This document shows positions 50,451 to 62,724 of a stretch of 64,000 nt of DNA, one piece after another. Numbering within the stretch: the first letter of the stretch is position 1; every line of letters starts with the position of its first letter. Origin of the DNA: Asterias rubens. Its lineage: Eukaryota > Echinodermata > Asteroidea > Forcipulatida > Asteriidae. The DNA lies in contig NC_047078.1 of NCBI RefSeq assembly GCF_902459465.1, forward strand, positions 9,386,333 to 9,450,332. Direction: 5' to 3'. Under the pieces are notes generated by a model. The model had not been told where the DNA came from, did not search any database, and saw only the letters and a list, made by a program, of their open reading frames with translations. The position numbers and the translations under genes are program-made.

Positions 50451-51314
50451 AGTACGGCCTGCCCCACTGCAAAACAGACAGCAATTAATTTTATTATTTA
50501 TTTTGGCCAATATGTTTTGAAACTTTGCCGTAAGGATAGGCAAGGATGCTATCCACTATAGAAGCCTGGCTGGTGGAGCAGAATGCACATCATTTTAATG
50601 TTTTACGAAGCAATATATGTTAAGTGCCTTGCCTAAAGGCATGTGTCTCGACTGGAATTCGGTTATGGTTGGAAAGATGTATCTAAGGTGTCATAGGCCC
50701 CATTTGAATCCACGGCTTCGGCTTTGGATTCGGCTATGGGCCCCGTTCTCTCGTCTAAAGCACTGAGCGCATGGCCACCAGAAGTAGATGACATACATGT
50801 ACATCATTTGCTGAATTTGACGGGGAAAACCTATACTAAAGTTACCCATTCGCCATTTTGCACAGTACCAGATTGAAAGACTTGAGCCCCTTTCACACAA
50901 GAGCAATTAGCGAGGGTCCCTTGCTAAATTGTAGCATGGTTGTATTTTTTTTTATTTTTTATCAAAGTACCTCGTGTGAAAGGACAACTTTTTTTCAACT
51001 GTCCAAGTTCTCTTGCATGATTGTGTCAAACATTGCTACCCTTAACAACCATGCTAAAAATTAAGCAAGGGACCCCAGTTAAATTGTTGTCGTGTGGATA
51101 GCACTTTTACTTCATAAACTAATTAAACGTAATGTCAATCATGACCAACATTTGGTTTGCGGTAACACCATGTGTCTACTACCTGCTGCCAGATATAGAG
51201 TAGGAGTTCTTTTGTGAACTTGTCTTATTCTACTACCGTAGATTTTCGAAATTCGGGAAACTTCTCAGTTCTGAAAAAAAAAAAACTTTTTAAGCTTTTT
51301 TAAGTTCTGCCTGG

Positions 51315-51545
51315 GCCCAATTTTATAGAGCTGCTAAAGCACAAACATTTGCTTAGCATGAAATTTCTTCACTGATAAAAACAGGATTACCATCCGAATT
51401 TCAATTTGTTGCGTATGGTTTGTTACTGGTATTCAGCTGTGGTTTGCTTATCCTGAAAATCACGTGGAAATTTGGTTTTTATCGAGGCAAAAATGTCATG
51501 CTAAGCAAATGTTTGTGCTTATAGGAGCTCTATGAAAATGGTCAC
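51315..51545. mobile_element. Palindromic MITE, family G
   Basis: GGGCCCAATTTTATAGAGCT to GAGCTCTATGAAAATGGTCA; shares the internal TTACTGGTATTCAGCTGTGG text with the copy at 3,515 in inverse. Confidence 0.85.
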
Positions 51546-51796
51546 AGGATGGAAATAGAACATCGGCTGGGACGACTACTTTAGCTTTACTCGACCGAGG
51601 GGACTTCTAGTGATCGATAAATAATATTAAATCCAATTTGAAAAGATTTGCACTTTTCTAATCATTCTGCTCCCGTTCTTGTGGTAAAAACTCCACATGG
51701 TTATATTTGGACACGCAATGCATTCCCACGTGATTTTATCCAAAACACTGGAAGTAATTTCCTTTTAAAATAATATGAATAACACCCGTTTCCCTT

Positions 51797-52180
51797 AAAG
51801 GTACTGGACACAATTGGTAATATTAATCAAAACAAAAATTGTTAGCATAAAAACGTACTTGGTAATGTAGCAGTGGAGAGTTGTTGATAGTAAAACATTT
51901 TGTGAGAAACGGCTCGTAGTTTTTTTAGAAAGAAAAATATTTCTCACTAAAATATTTGAATTGAATTCGTAACATCAGCTGAGGTCTCGAAATCAAGCAT
52001 CTAAAAGCACACAACTTGTGTGACAAGGGTGTTTTTTCTTCCATTATTATCTCACAACTTCGACGATCAATTGAATAAAAATTTCACAGGTTTGTTTTTT
52101 TGTACGTACAAAATGTTGAGATACACCAAGTGAAAAGACTGGACTTTAACAAAACCAAAGATGTCCAGTGCCTTTAAGGT
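51797..52180. mobile_element. Family A MITE, full length
   Basis: TTAAAGGTACTGGACACAAT to GATGTCCAGTGCCTTTAA, with TTAA at both ends. Confidence 0.87.
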
Positions 52181-52639
52181 CTTTTAGTAGAACAACTTGA
52201 GTGAGAGTAAGTGAGCTTTTAGAAAAATAACGCCAAGGTTTTGCTGCTTGCTGAGTGTTTAATTAAAATCATTTATACTAGAGAGGAAATACAAAGGTGA
52301 TGATTGGGAGTATTCAGACAGGACAAAGTGGCTTCGTTAATGGAAGGTTGTTTTCGTCGTTCAAGACGGTCGGCTTGGCAACAACTTGTTTTCGCTATAT
52401 AGGTGCCTGATTTCGGGGTGGATGCAAGTAAGAGAATAATAATGACAAACAAAATTGTGAATGATGGGGGCAGGTTTTTTAAAACGATAGGTAATGAATT
52501 GAGATCAAATTAACAGCATTGTGGAATTGGGGTAAAAATAAAAACTAAAAACATTGTATTTGGAAGCTCGCCGAAAACAAGGCTACAAGTGACACTTGGT
52601 ATGGGTCTAGAAGAAAAATTATTAAATGTGAAAAGAACT

Positions 52640-52853
52640 AACTTGTGTTCTCTCAGATGCCTAAAAGGGCTTCAGGCCAGAAGTCTTTAAATATTTTAGT
52701 GAGAGATTACCTTTTTTACAAAAAGAAACCAGGACGTTCTTCACAATGTTTTATTATACTATTATTAACAGCTCTCCATTGCTCGTTACCAAGTAAGGTT
52801 TTTATGCTAACAATTATTTTGAGTTAATTACCAATAGTGTTCAGTGCCTTTAA
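52640..52853. mobile_element. Family A MITE, right half
   Basis: Ends CCAATAGTGTTCAGTGCCTT plus TAA; the left half is missing. Confidence 0.75.
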
Positions 52854-53354
52854 AGTGGTCCACCTTCTTTAAAGTCCACCCATCTCATTTTATTTTACCG
52901 ACATCACTATCGCTGTGAATATTTTTATATAAATAAGGAAACACTTCCACACTTGTATATAATTTAAAAAAATATTGTGTCATAAAATAAACTGTGATTC
53001 CCGGAAGACTGTGTAAATGAACCCACATGGTGTATAGAATCACAATGCCTACCGTTTAGCGCTGCATTCAATTGTTTGTTTCAATCATAATTTAAATTTG
53101 TTTAAGAATGCTTAAATAATGTGTATGGCCAGGTGGTGGAATATAATGTGCCGGAAAAAAAATTACAAATAAACTTTTATAATTGTTTCTTTGCAACTGC
53201 TACTTTTATCACCTAAACAACGGATATAATCATCTCAGTCGTACAGGTTTAAACTGCTGTGTTGACCACTTGACGCAGTCGGTAGCAAACAAAGCTATAG
53301 TATTCAATAGATGTTCAATTTTCATTGTGGATAAAGAATATTATGTTTTACGCT

Positions 53355-53705
53355 TAAAGGCACTGGACACTATTGGTTACTCAAAATAATTGTTAGCACA
53401 CAAACTTACTTGGTAACGAGCAATGGAGAGCTGTTGATAGTAAAAAAAAAATAAAAACATTGTAAGAAACGGCTCCCTTTGAAGCAACGTAGTTTTTGAG
53501 AAAGAGGTTATAATGTTACTCACTCAAAAAAAGTATAAGACTTTTATTATGCATCCGAAAGCACACACAAAGTTGTGCAACAAGGGTCTCTCATTATTCT
53601 GTTGCAAACTCAATGACCAATATTGAGCTAAAGAAGTTTGTTACGCATAAATGTTGGGATACACCAAGTGAGAATACTGGTCTTTGACAATTACAAAACC
53701 ATGTC
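53355..53705. mobile_element. Family A MITE joined to a family E MITE
   Basis: TTAAAGGCACTGGACACTAT at 53,355. The right end, CAAAACCATGTCCAG, runs straight into the family E copy at 53,706, so E inserted in the A terminus. The rest of the A end (GCCTTTAAAATAATG) follows E at 53,885. Confidence 0.82.
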
Positions 53706-53883
53706 CAGCCGTCGATTTCACCAAACTCTTCCTAACTTAGGATTAATCTTAGGACTTAGGACGGGTTCAGTTCCGTATCCGAAGACGTTTGGACGCATTG
53801 AACCCATCCTAAGTTATAAGGACGGGTTACTCGTCCTAACTCGAGTTAGGATTAATCGTAGTGTTTCGTGAAATCGGCTGCAG
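53706..53883. mobile_element. MITE, family E (reverse orientation)
   Basis: CAGCCGTCGATTTCACCAAA to TTCGTGAAATCGGCTGCAG; inverted relative to the other two copies. Confidence 0.85.
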
Positions 53884-54389
53884 GGCCTTTAAAATAATGT
53901 AACATTTGCATCAGTTTGTTCGGTTTCCCCTTATACTGGCGTATAAGCACTGTATACTCATACTTCCCCGCGCTCGTGTTATCTGACTTTCAAATACAGG
54001 TGGCCGCTCATGCAATATGGCATCCCGTGTGATACTTATTATAATAATATAATATCCCCACCACATTGGCAAATTACCTCGTAATATACCACACACCATG
54101 CCTTAAATTTCCCTCAAGGTTCCGCGTTATTAACACAGTGGCACGCTTAATTGAACGTTGCCATTGCCGATACCATCTGCAAAAACCATGGATAAGATGG
54201 TCATGTATAAGATGATTGTAATGAACACGTTCAAGCCTATATAATAATATTGGGTTCTTATTATATCGCACCATCACCCAGTGACGCTCAGTGCGTTTTT
54301 ACATGCAGTACTTTCCTGCAAGGATCTGGGACTAAAATGATACCAACTTTTACATAGCATCATGTATTATGGTTATCAATGTGCTGTTA

Positions 54390-54650
54390 TGCATTTATGC
54401 GGTCAATCAAACCCGGAACACTGGAATGACGAACCCCTTCTCCTTTCACAATTGTACTGGGCTCTTTTTACGAAACACACGGAACCCACGGTTTTACGTC
54501 CCATCCGAAGGACGAGTCATCATGGTTAAGTGTCATGCTAAAGGACACGGGTGTCCCGACTGGGACCAGTATCACGACTGAGACTCGAACCCACACTCTG
54601 CTGATCGGAAACATCAGAGTTTAATTTCGGTGCCCTTTGGGCATGACACG
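54390..54650 (-). mobile_element. SINE, diverged copy
   Basis: Minus strand: GTGTGGGTTCGAGTCTCAGT, TTCGGATGGGACGTAAAACC, AGAAGGGGTTCG. Same family as 50,160-50,450 with small insertions. Confidence 0.75.
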
Positions 54651-54659
54651 CCACAAACT

Positions 54660-57470
54660 GAACATTCCTACCAAATATAACGGAGACCTATACCTTCGTT
54701 TTTGGAACCAGTCCATTGTTTTAATTCTACACAATAAAACTAACTTGTGATAATAAAGGCCTAGGAGGTGGAATTTTTAAAGATATTTTCTAAAAACCAG
54801 AGCGGCTTATATCATCAACGCATGTAAGAGTATAATCCGTGGGTGGAATACAAAATCTGATAAACTTTTCTGGCAGTTTGAATAAAATTCGTGGGGGATA
54901 GATAATTGATATCCTGTTTGCCATATAACCACATTACTTCATAGTAGACATAAACAACAATTATTAAATAGTTTATAATGACTCTACCATCTGGATTAAA
55001 AAGATGTTTGCATGAATACACAATCATAACAATTATTGTCTCAACAGAACATGTCTATATGGAATACGACATAATTATTATTTCACAATGCAGTTCCTGT
55101 TTATCTACAACAGCAGTGCCAATAAAATAAAACAATTATGTTTCAACCATAAAGTATTACTTATGTCTATAATAATGTTTGTAATTGTTTTTGTTATTGC
55201 TCCACAGCAAATTGTAAACCGTATGTTATGTAAAGGAATAAGCCTCGTGTTTAGCATACCTTGCATAACAAATTATTGACTGAGCAACCTTTTTACGCGT
55301 TGCACGCGATATTGAGATAAGAATATAAAATAACTGAAAACTGGCCTTGATGCAGCTGATATGTTTTTTTATATATAACTTATTGAATTTTGCGTGGAAA
55401 TTGTGACACACAGTGTAAACTTTCCCAATTATACAAGACAGTGTCTTGCCAGCTAAAGACGCCATGGAATGTACAAGGCGGTAAGCTTCATGTATTTCAT
55501 TATGGTTTATAGCCAAAATAACTTCCGCATGCCATCTATAATGCAAAACTCCATGCTTGCATCATCAAAGGCACATTTCCCAAATACTTCGATCTGTGTT
55601 CACAATGAAGCTATATGCAAATGATCACACACGATAGTCAAAAACGTATTAACTGTCATTTTTGCTAATCGTTGAGCTTACTATTATAGGCCTCCAGGGT
55701 TGAGCAAACACAGCCAAGTAAAAGTCGACTATTACTTGTGATCGAAAGCATTGTAGATCGTAAAGATTTCCGTTTCATGCCAGCACCATTTCACCCAAAG
55801 GAATATCTCACTGAGTAATTTAGATACCAATTTATTTCATGACGAATGGAAATAAAAGTGGTGGCAGGAAACGGACATTTTCCTACAGATTTTGTAAAAA
55901 CGGTGTGCTAGCTAATAATACAATGTACAACGAGTCATCATAGCTTACCCTCTTGAAGTGTGGTGTATAGTAGTGTTACAATGTCGCAACCTCTCAAGAT
56001 GAGATTCATACGACCAAGATGTGTTAGATTTGTCGGGTGCTTCTTTTAAGAAACAAAACACAGGCAGTCCAATGTCCTACTTTCAGACCTCTTGCTCTAT
56101 GGTTAACCTAGCACGGAGGTACGTCCATCCACAGTGATGTTCACACGAGCGATGCATGTGATTTTATCCAGCCAGGCTTGTTTTGAATACTTGATTATTT
56201 TGAAGCCCAATGCGAAGGTTGCGCGAGACCGTAACGCACTATACCGTTGCATGTAGGCGAACTGGTAAACTACGTGCACGTGTGGCGGGGGCAGTTGAAA
56301 TAATAAACGGTCACATATTTCGTAAACTTGTGCAAGTCCCTGTTCCTCTTTTTGATCGAGGACGCACGAACATAATGGCTCATATACATGCTTTAAAGCA
56401 GGAATATTGCTTATCAACTCTCTGCTAAGCAGAAATGAGCAGGATACCAGTCACAAATGGTACATTTTGGACATTGGCTGGTAACCTTAGTAAGTGTTGT
56501 TGTGCTGAGCATTTTTGTGTGCTCAGCTCTATGAAGTTGGGTCCATGAGTTCTGGTTTGGGTATAGTCCCATGTGGTTGAAAAAAACGTGGATTTCGTTT
56601 GCATAAACATCTTTTTATACCGCCACATTCTAAACATAATATCCTGACGAAATTGCAATAATTTTACAGCTAGAAAGGAACAACAATATTCGAAGAACAG
56701 AGGCAAAGCGACACCATCCAATGTAAATTTTTTTGTGAATGATTTAAGGTGAGTTACTGAACGTTTTTTTTTTTTAAGGATGAGGTCCTCTGATGAATAT
56801 GTTTGAAGTGTCCAGGTGTATTGGTGATCAAGGAAGAAATTACACAGATAGGTCCTATAAAGGCATATATATAATTTATGTACAAAATCTTTTTTCCCAA
56901 AAAGTGTTAAGGTATGGGGCCGCTTGATTAATATAGGCCTACGTTTCAAGTTTATTGGTGATCAATGAAGAATTTACTTGAATGTATATTTTATACAAAA
57001 TCCATTTGTAAAATTTTAAAAAGGTAGGTGCTTATACTGATGAGTATGTTTCAAATTTTCAAGTGTATTTTCATCAATGAAGAAAATAATTACAACTTGT
57101 TTGATGCAATTCCCTCGATCTATTGAAACAACGGACTAGTGGAAGTTTAGCATATCGTTCAACATGGTTGGAATACCTGGCGTTGTTGTTTCATTCGATG
57201 CGATGCGATGCGAGATAAGTCTTGTCTCGTCTGGCTTGTCGTTTTTAGTCACACACGTTCACATTGCAATAATGTCACAGCAATTATTCACCACTGATTT
57301 GAAGAGGTTAGAAACATTCAGTCATGGAGGAGGGAATAAAATAACAAGGGCTTTACGATTCCACGAGAGGTTAAAACTTCATCCCCACGGTATTTTGGAG
57401 ACTTGGTAATGTGGGGGATTGGCTAAAGGGCTATAATAGAGAATTGGCTGTTTCCAACTTGGTGTTTAAT
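54660..57470. other. Intergenic AT-rich sequence
   Basis: No recognised gene. Open frames on both strands (for example 56,425-56,949 minus, 57,164-57,409 plus) lack motifs or splice context. A degenerate family G fragment lies at 56,395-56,545. Confidence 0.55.
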
Positions 57471-57477
57471 TATAAGG

Positions 57478-57620
57478 CATGATACTTCACGGAGGCAACG
57501 AAGGCAATTGCCTTGGTGCCCTTTAGATGCTCCCGGTAGATTTCCTAACCAAGAAGAAGCATTGGTGCCCTTGCCCTTTCTAAGACGATGCATACACAAG
57601 AATGTGTTTATATTCTTTTG
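57478..57620. repeat. Dispersed repeat GATACTTCA(C/T)GGAGGCAA
   Basis: GATACTTCACGGAGGCAACG, GAAGGCAATTGCC. The same text lies inverted in RPLP1 intron 2 (61,405-61,450: GGCAATCGCCTTCATTGCCT, ATGAAGTATC). Confidence 0.65.
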
Positions 57621-58380
57621 TTTTGTGGACGTTTGCCGAGTTCCCTTGACGGGAAGATCATCTAAACAAAGGCAGCACACATTTTCCCCAAGAACAATAT
57701 TATAATCTGTCAGTTGGCCTACTGCAACTATCCCTCGATGAGTTACCAAGGTAATAAACAGGTTTGATAGAGCTGACAAAAAAATAGTCGCCGCGAAGGT
57801 GCACTTATTATATAGGGTGTGGTCAGACACCACTGACATGAAACAACAAACATGTAAAAAATTGTTTTTAAATTCCATTGTGCGAATGGAAAGGTCAGGT
57901 GAAAAAAAAGTTAAGAAAATATGAAGAAAAAAACACATTTTGTTTATTTTAGTTGTTAACAACGGAAATTACTATCAGCTCCAATTTCGCGCTTTATTTT
58001 AAAAGGCTTTCAAAGACAGGGGTTTTAAAGGGGGGTAATTCAGCGATTAGTTTGCCTTTTTTTTTAATGTTCAAAATATACAATTTTCTCGAATGCGACT
58101 TCTTTTTTCAGAAAGCCATACTTTTTCCAAGCTACATAAAATTAATTTGACCTGTATTGAAGCCTATGTTAAATATGTGTGCAGTGTTAAGGCTCAGCTA
58201 TTAGACAGAGGGCCAACATCAAGGGAGAGGAGGGAGGGAGGGGGGCGGCGGCTGTTAGCTTCCTGTCAGTGTACTTTCGAAAGGCCAAATTGTGTACAAC
58301 AAAACCAAACTCATAATGCGTTTCCACAATCTACTAGCAATTGATCTGACTCATTTCCGTATTAAGACCTTGAAATTTTT

Positions 58381-59255
58381 AACGGCAGTGGACACTATTG
58401 GTAATTACTCAAAATAATTATTAGCGTAAAACCTTTCTTGGTGACGAGTAATGAGGAGAGGTTGATGGTATAAAACATTGTGAGAAACGGCTCCCTCTGT
58501 AGTGCCATAGTTTTCGAGAAACAAGTAATTTACCACAAATTTGATTTCGAGACCTCAAGTTTAGAGCTCAAATTTTCACAGGTTTGTTATTTTAGGCATA
58601 TTATGTTGAGATACACCAACTATGAAGGCTAGTCTTTGACAATTACCAATAGTGTCCACTGCCTTTAATTACCTCTAAAATCACAATCCCCCATGAACAC
58701 TATAATTTATGATTGTTCTTCATTTCAGTCCGAAAGTAACCTAGCTATATAATGCCATTTAATAATCACCCAATAATATGTTGTTACATACACATTGAAT
58801 AACAATGCTGTGTTATAATGACCTCAGTCAGAAAACGCAGACAATGGACCAACCAGTCCGATACCATAACTATAAATGCATGCAATGACGGTCGATTGTC
58901 TTCGATTTTCTCTGCGTTTATGTCACAACACATCTGTGGTTTAAAGGCATGTACACAGTTGTTAACTACTCATAATAATAAAATATTAGCATCAAAAGTT
59001 ATTTGGTAACGAACTATGGAAAAATAGTTTGAAACATTGTGTGAGAAACGGCTCCCTCTGAAGCTTATGGGTTTTTTTTTATAAAAAAGAATTTCTCACT
59101 GACATGTTACTTTGAATTGAATTCGAGACCTCGTGATGAGGCGACAAGGATGTTTTTTGTTTCCATTATTCTCGCAACTGTGACGACCAATATTGTTATT
59201 TTATGTACACAACTATTGTTGGGATACACCAAGTATTAAGAGTAAGTGCCTTTAA
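58381..59255. mobile_element. Two family A MITEs
   Basis: 58,383-58,669 (ACGGCAGTGGACACTATTGG to GTGTCCACTGCCTTTAA, internal deletion) and 58,942-59,255 (diverged). The 270 bp between them show nothing recognisable. Confidence 0.8.
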
Positions 59256-59442
59256 TAATCGGTCTACAATAAAGCGCGCCACCATGCGTCTACCTCTTTA
59301 GAGGTCATTTATTTTTTCAAAAAAGGCAATTAATTTTGACGTCACACTCGAGGCTCGTGAATAACGCCAGATACCGGTGTCCCCAAAAAATATAATGCGC
59401 CGGAGATCGTCACCCATTTAGGAAACTATTACGGGGCTGTAG

Positions 59443-59625
59443 GAGAATCAAAAGAGGGCGCTATCAACACAGTTTGCTGTCATAATAGGAGGGCGGGGCA
59501 TCTCCTGCCGACCGCCTACCACACACACCAGTGTGGCAGGAGATTCCGTGCCCCCCCCCCCCCCCCCCCCGGCAAACCGTTTACAAACTTCTCCCAATAG
59601 CGCCCTCTTTTGGACCATCCTCCCC
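59443..59625. mobile_element. MITE with AAAAGAGGGCGCTAT ends and a poly-C tract
   Basis: AATCAAAAGAGGGCGCTATC to ATAGCGCCCTCTTTTGGACC. The interior includes GGCAGGAGAYTCCGTSCCCC text also seen at 2,963-2,985, and a C run of about 20 at 59,552-59,571. Confidence 0.75.
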
Positions 59626-59699
59626 GAAGGACAGATTTCCCTTCGACACCAGCCTTTTTCTAATACAAGACATCAATATACATTTCGAAATAATTAATA

Positions 59700-59826
59700 G
59701 TTACTCCAGAGGGAGCCGTTTGTCACAGTTTTAAACTCCCAACAGTCCTCCTCCATTGTTCGTTATCAAGTCAGTTTTTATGCTTCGATTATTTTGAGTC
59801 ATTCCCAATAGTGTCCAATGCCTTAA
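59700..59826. mobile_element. Family A MITE, right end
   Basis: AGAGGGAGCCGTTTGTCACA to CCCAATAGTGTCCAATGCCT; just downstream of the RPLP1 polyadenylation signal. Confidence 0.75.
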
Positions 59827-59962
59827 AAAAAATCCATCGTTTTTTATTTTTCAATAACAAAAACACACAAAAAAGAGCGAAAGTAACAAAACCTAAGAAA
59901 AAAAGTCAGAAAGAAAACAGAAATGACAAATTTATTTTCTTTTTAAAAATGTTCTTTTCCTT

Positions 59963-59968
59963 TTTATT
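59963..59968 (-). promoter_or_regulatory. RPLP1 polyadenylation signal
   Basis: AATAAA on the minus strand, 124 nt beyond the RPLP1 stop codon, in an A/T-rich context. No other canonical signal lies between it and the stop. Confidence 0.75.
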
Positions 59969-60091
59969 GCATCTTCAATCAATTTCCAGTTAGTATCTGC
60001 AAAGCTTCGTTTGTAAACTAAACTAGTCCAGCGCCCTCTGTTGACGAGGTGAGACTACCTGGATCGTGAAAAAAGAACTGGCCACTATCTT

Positions 60092-60105
60092 TTAGTCGAA
60101 GAGAC
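60092..60105 (-). CDS. RPLP1: RPLP1 terminal coding piece (GLFD, stop)
   Basis: After a pyrimidine-rich acceptor (ATTTTATTTTAG) the sequence reads GT CTC TTC GAC TAA. This completes Gly and adds Leu-Phe-Asp and the stop, exactly the conserved P-protein ending. The remainder of the exon is 3' UTR down to the AATAAA at about 59,965. Confidence 0.93.
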
Positions 60106-62724
60106 CTAAAATAAAATGACAGAAAAATAAAAATAATTTGGGTTAATAACATATAAATAAAAGTCAGCGAGCCTAGATTAGTAGGCCTATATAATTATGC
60201 GGTTGATATGTAACTAAAGGCACTGGACACATTTGTTTCCGTGCAATCCAGACCTGTTGATAGTATAAAACACTGGGAGAAACAACACCCTCTAAAGTAA
60301 CGTAGTTTTTAAGAAACAGGTACTAAAAAACTTCCTCTTATAATGCATCCTTTTATAAAATTTGTAACTCCGATAACCAATATTGAGCCAAAACGTTCAC
60401 AGGTTTGATATTTGACGCAATTGTTGGGATAAACCAAGTGAGAATACTGGTCTTCGGCAATTACCAAAGGTGTGCAGTGCCTTTAAGACTTAAACTCCAG
60501 TTCCAATTTCTTATAAAAAATTAAGAATTTTGTTAGTAATAAAGATTTAAAATTGTACAGCCCTGTTCATATTTCCTTAGAAGGTGAATGCGATAAGAAT
60601 TTTGACGTCACAAGTTCGCAGCGCATAATACAAAACATTTGAGCTGTGTTCGTTGTATATTTTATTGTTCTATTAATGCGCTTAGAGGCTTTTCGTATTA
60701 GGCGCTTAACAAATGTCCTATGATTATTATTATTAAAACAGCCACTTGACATAAAATTCGCTTCACATTCACAGGAATGAACCTGGCTTAAGGATGTTTG
60801 ATCTTACCGAATCCCATATCATCATCGGACTCTTCCTCTTCCTCCACCTTCTTCTCCTCTTTCTTCTCAGCAGCTGGTCATAAAAAAAAAGATGGTTAAT
60901 ATTAATTTATGAAGGGCTTTTCAAAATTGAGTTGCTTTTCCCACAGCTCATTTTGTTAAGGGACAGGGGTCGATTTCACAAAGAGTTAAGACTAGTAGGA
61001 CTAGTCCGAGCAGATATTAAAAACATATGGCTGGTCCCAAGTTAGGACGAGTATCGTCTTAACTCTTTGTGAAATCACACCCAGGGCTGCTGCGAGAGGT
61101 GGGGAGGAGGGCTGAACAAAAGGATGTAGTTAGTTTTTGAGATGTTTCTCATTGGTCTATATCTTCATTATTTCTCAGATACTGATCCATGCTGAAAGGT
61201 GGTGTGTGATCTTCTTCCGAGTGAATTGTTCTCGGGTCATTTCTCATCGTTTGGGCTTGAGAACAGTGAACTTGGGCCAGGCCTGTATGCTTCGTTTTTT
61301 TGAGAGGGCAAGGGCACCAAGGCATTTTCTCCTTGGTAAAGGGCACTCTATGAAGAAATTGTTAATTTCTACTGGGGCATTTCAAAGACACCAAGGCAAT
61401 GACAAGGGGGCATGGAGGCAATCGCCTTCATTGCCTCTATGAAGTATCGCACCTGTTGGGCCAAGAACATACCGCCAGAACTCAGCCCAAGTGGACACAT
61501 AAGAAAACTTACCAAAACTAGTCACAAGAGGGCAGTTTGACAATAACAGAATCATGTATTCGGTGATCATTCTACAGAACCTTGCCAAGCCGCACTACAG
61601 CAGCTGCTACGAGTGCCGTGGATTATATCAAAGCCTGCTGTACTTGAGACTTACCAGCCTCTGCGGGTGCTGCGGCAGCGCTGCCGCCGGCAGCAGGTCC
61701 GGCTGATGGGCTTCCAACACTGGAGAGCAGAGAGCCCACGCTATGTCCCTCAAGAGCCTTAGCGAAGAGGCCTGGCCAGAAAGGCTCAACAGTCACTCCG
61801 GCTGCCTTGACCAAGGTGTTGATCTTGTCGGCCTAGATACAGAAAAAAATTAATTGTGTATTATTAATTAGGGTATAACAGTGCGAAGACTCGGTTTTCA
61901 CTGCGTGGTAATGATCGGGTTGGTGGCTGGTTATGTAAAAATTAAAGTAAAATTTAAGTAACAGTAAAAATTAAAGACATGGTGGTGGCATGATTTTGTC
62001 CAAGACAGATACACTGTTTGTATCCAACCCTACTATTTTTCCAGTTTATTGTGAATTAGAACAGAACAGCATCTTTTTAATTTAAAACAAATTAGATGTT
62101 TCTTTGGTGATAATGAGTGATTAAGTGGTGGCCCCAAACAACAATGTTTTCAACCAAAGACAGTAAAAATGCATGAGGGCAAACTTTACTATTATTGAGA
62201 ATTTTTTTACAAACAAGAAAGTTCATGACGAAACTAGAAAACTATTTGTGCGAAACTCAGCAGTGTTTTTTTATCTACCTTAGTTTGATCAAACCTCAAA
62301 AGAATAAGGATGAAAAAATGAAAAGTAATCTTTATGAAAAATAATAATCAAAGTGGCACATGGTCAAGAAATTCATGATCCACATTTTCGGAAAATGCCG
62401 ATGAGGGCGCTGTTTGAATTTGTAACGGTACCAAAAAATGTGTGCAGACAAAAACAACAAAACCTAGCTGAACGACACCTTTATTATATATAATTAATAC
62501 TAAATGATACAACAATGAAGTTGATGAACATTGAAAGAAAACCTTCAATTAAGCCCTAATTCATAAGCATAGACAACAAATCAAATTAAAACTGTAACAT
62601 TCGATTCAGCGGGTACACAGGCCAAATGCACAAAATTAAAATGGAAACTTACCGTGATGGCAACATCATCATCATGAAGGATGAGGGCACTGTAGATACA
62701 GGCAAGTTCAGATTGAGACGCCAT
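60092..62724 (-). CDS. RPLP1: 60S acidic ribosomal protein P1, 4 coding exons
   Basis: RPLP1 is a component of the ribosomal stalk (P0 with P1/P2 dimers) that recruits and stimulates the translational GTPases on the cytosolic large subunit. Coding exons are 62724-62653, 61832-61655, 60873-60808 and 60105-60092. All have GT/AG boundaries and matching phases, giving 109 residues (human P1 has 114). Seen: N-terminal helical dimerisation domain starting [20 protein letters not shown], then [20 protein letters not shown], an Ala/Gly/Pro hinge, a Lys/Glu stretch and the conserved C-terminal tail [11 protein letters not shown] that binds translation factors. The start context is GAAATGG. The final four residues and stop sit on a 14-nt coding piece. 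AATAAA lies at 59,968-59,963. Confidence 0.97.
60215..60487. mobile_element. Family A MITE in RPLP1 last intron
   Basis: AAAGGCACTGGACACATTTG to AAAGGTGTGCAGTGCCTTTA; separates RPLP1 exon 3 from the terminal 14-nt coding piece. Confidence 0.82.
60808..60873 (-). CDS. RPLP1: RPLP1 coding exon 3
   Basis: The acceptor TTATGACCAG precedes [20 protein letters not shown]. The exon ends GF plus one base at donor TTCG|GTAAGA. This is the charged hinge and the start of the factor-binding tail. Confidence 0.96.
60967..61085. mobile_element. MITE, family D, in RPLP1 intron 2
   Basis: The ends GTCGATTTCACAAAGAGTTA and TAACTCTTTGTGAAATCACA are inverted. Same family as 725-977. Confidence 0.8.
61655..61832 (-). 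CDS. RPLP1: RPLP1 coding exon 2
   Basis: The acceptor TGTATCTAG precedes [12 protein letters not shown]. The exon runs through the Ala/Gly hinge and ends PAEA with donor GCTG|GTAAGT. It has 178 nt and leaves one base for the next exon. Confidence 0.96.
62653..62724 (-). CDS. RPLP1: RPLP1 coding exon 1
   Basis: Seventy-two nt from ATG to VAIT, phase 0, donor ACG|GTAAGT. It encodes helix 1 of the dimerisation domain. Confidence 0.96.

Noticed and set aside
56425..56949. 174-codon minus-strand ORF
   Set aside because: No recognisable domain, no splice-site logic, overlaps a MITE fragment. Probably chance.
57423..57962. 179-codon minus-strand ORF
   Set aside because: Partly covers a dispersed repeat (57,478-57,620), and the low-complexity start and lack of motifs argue against a gene.
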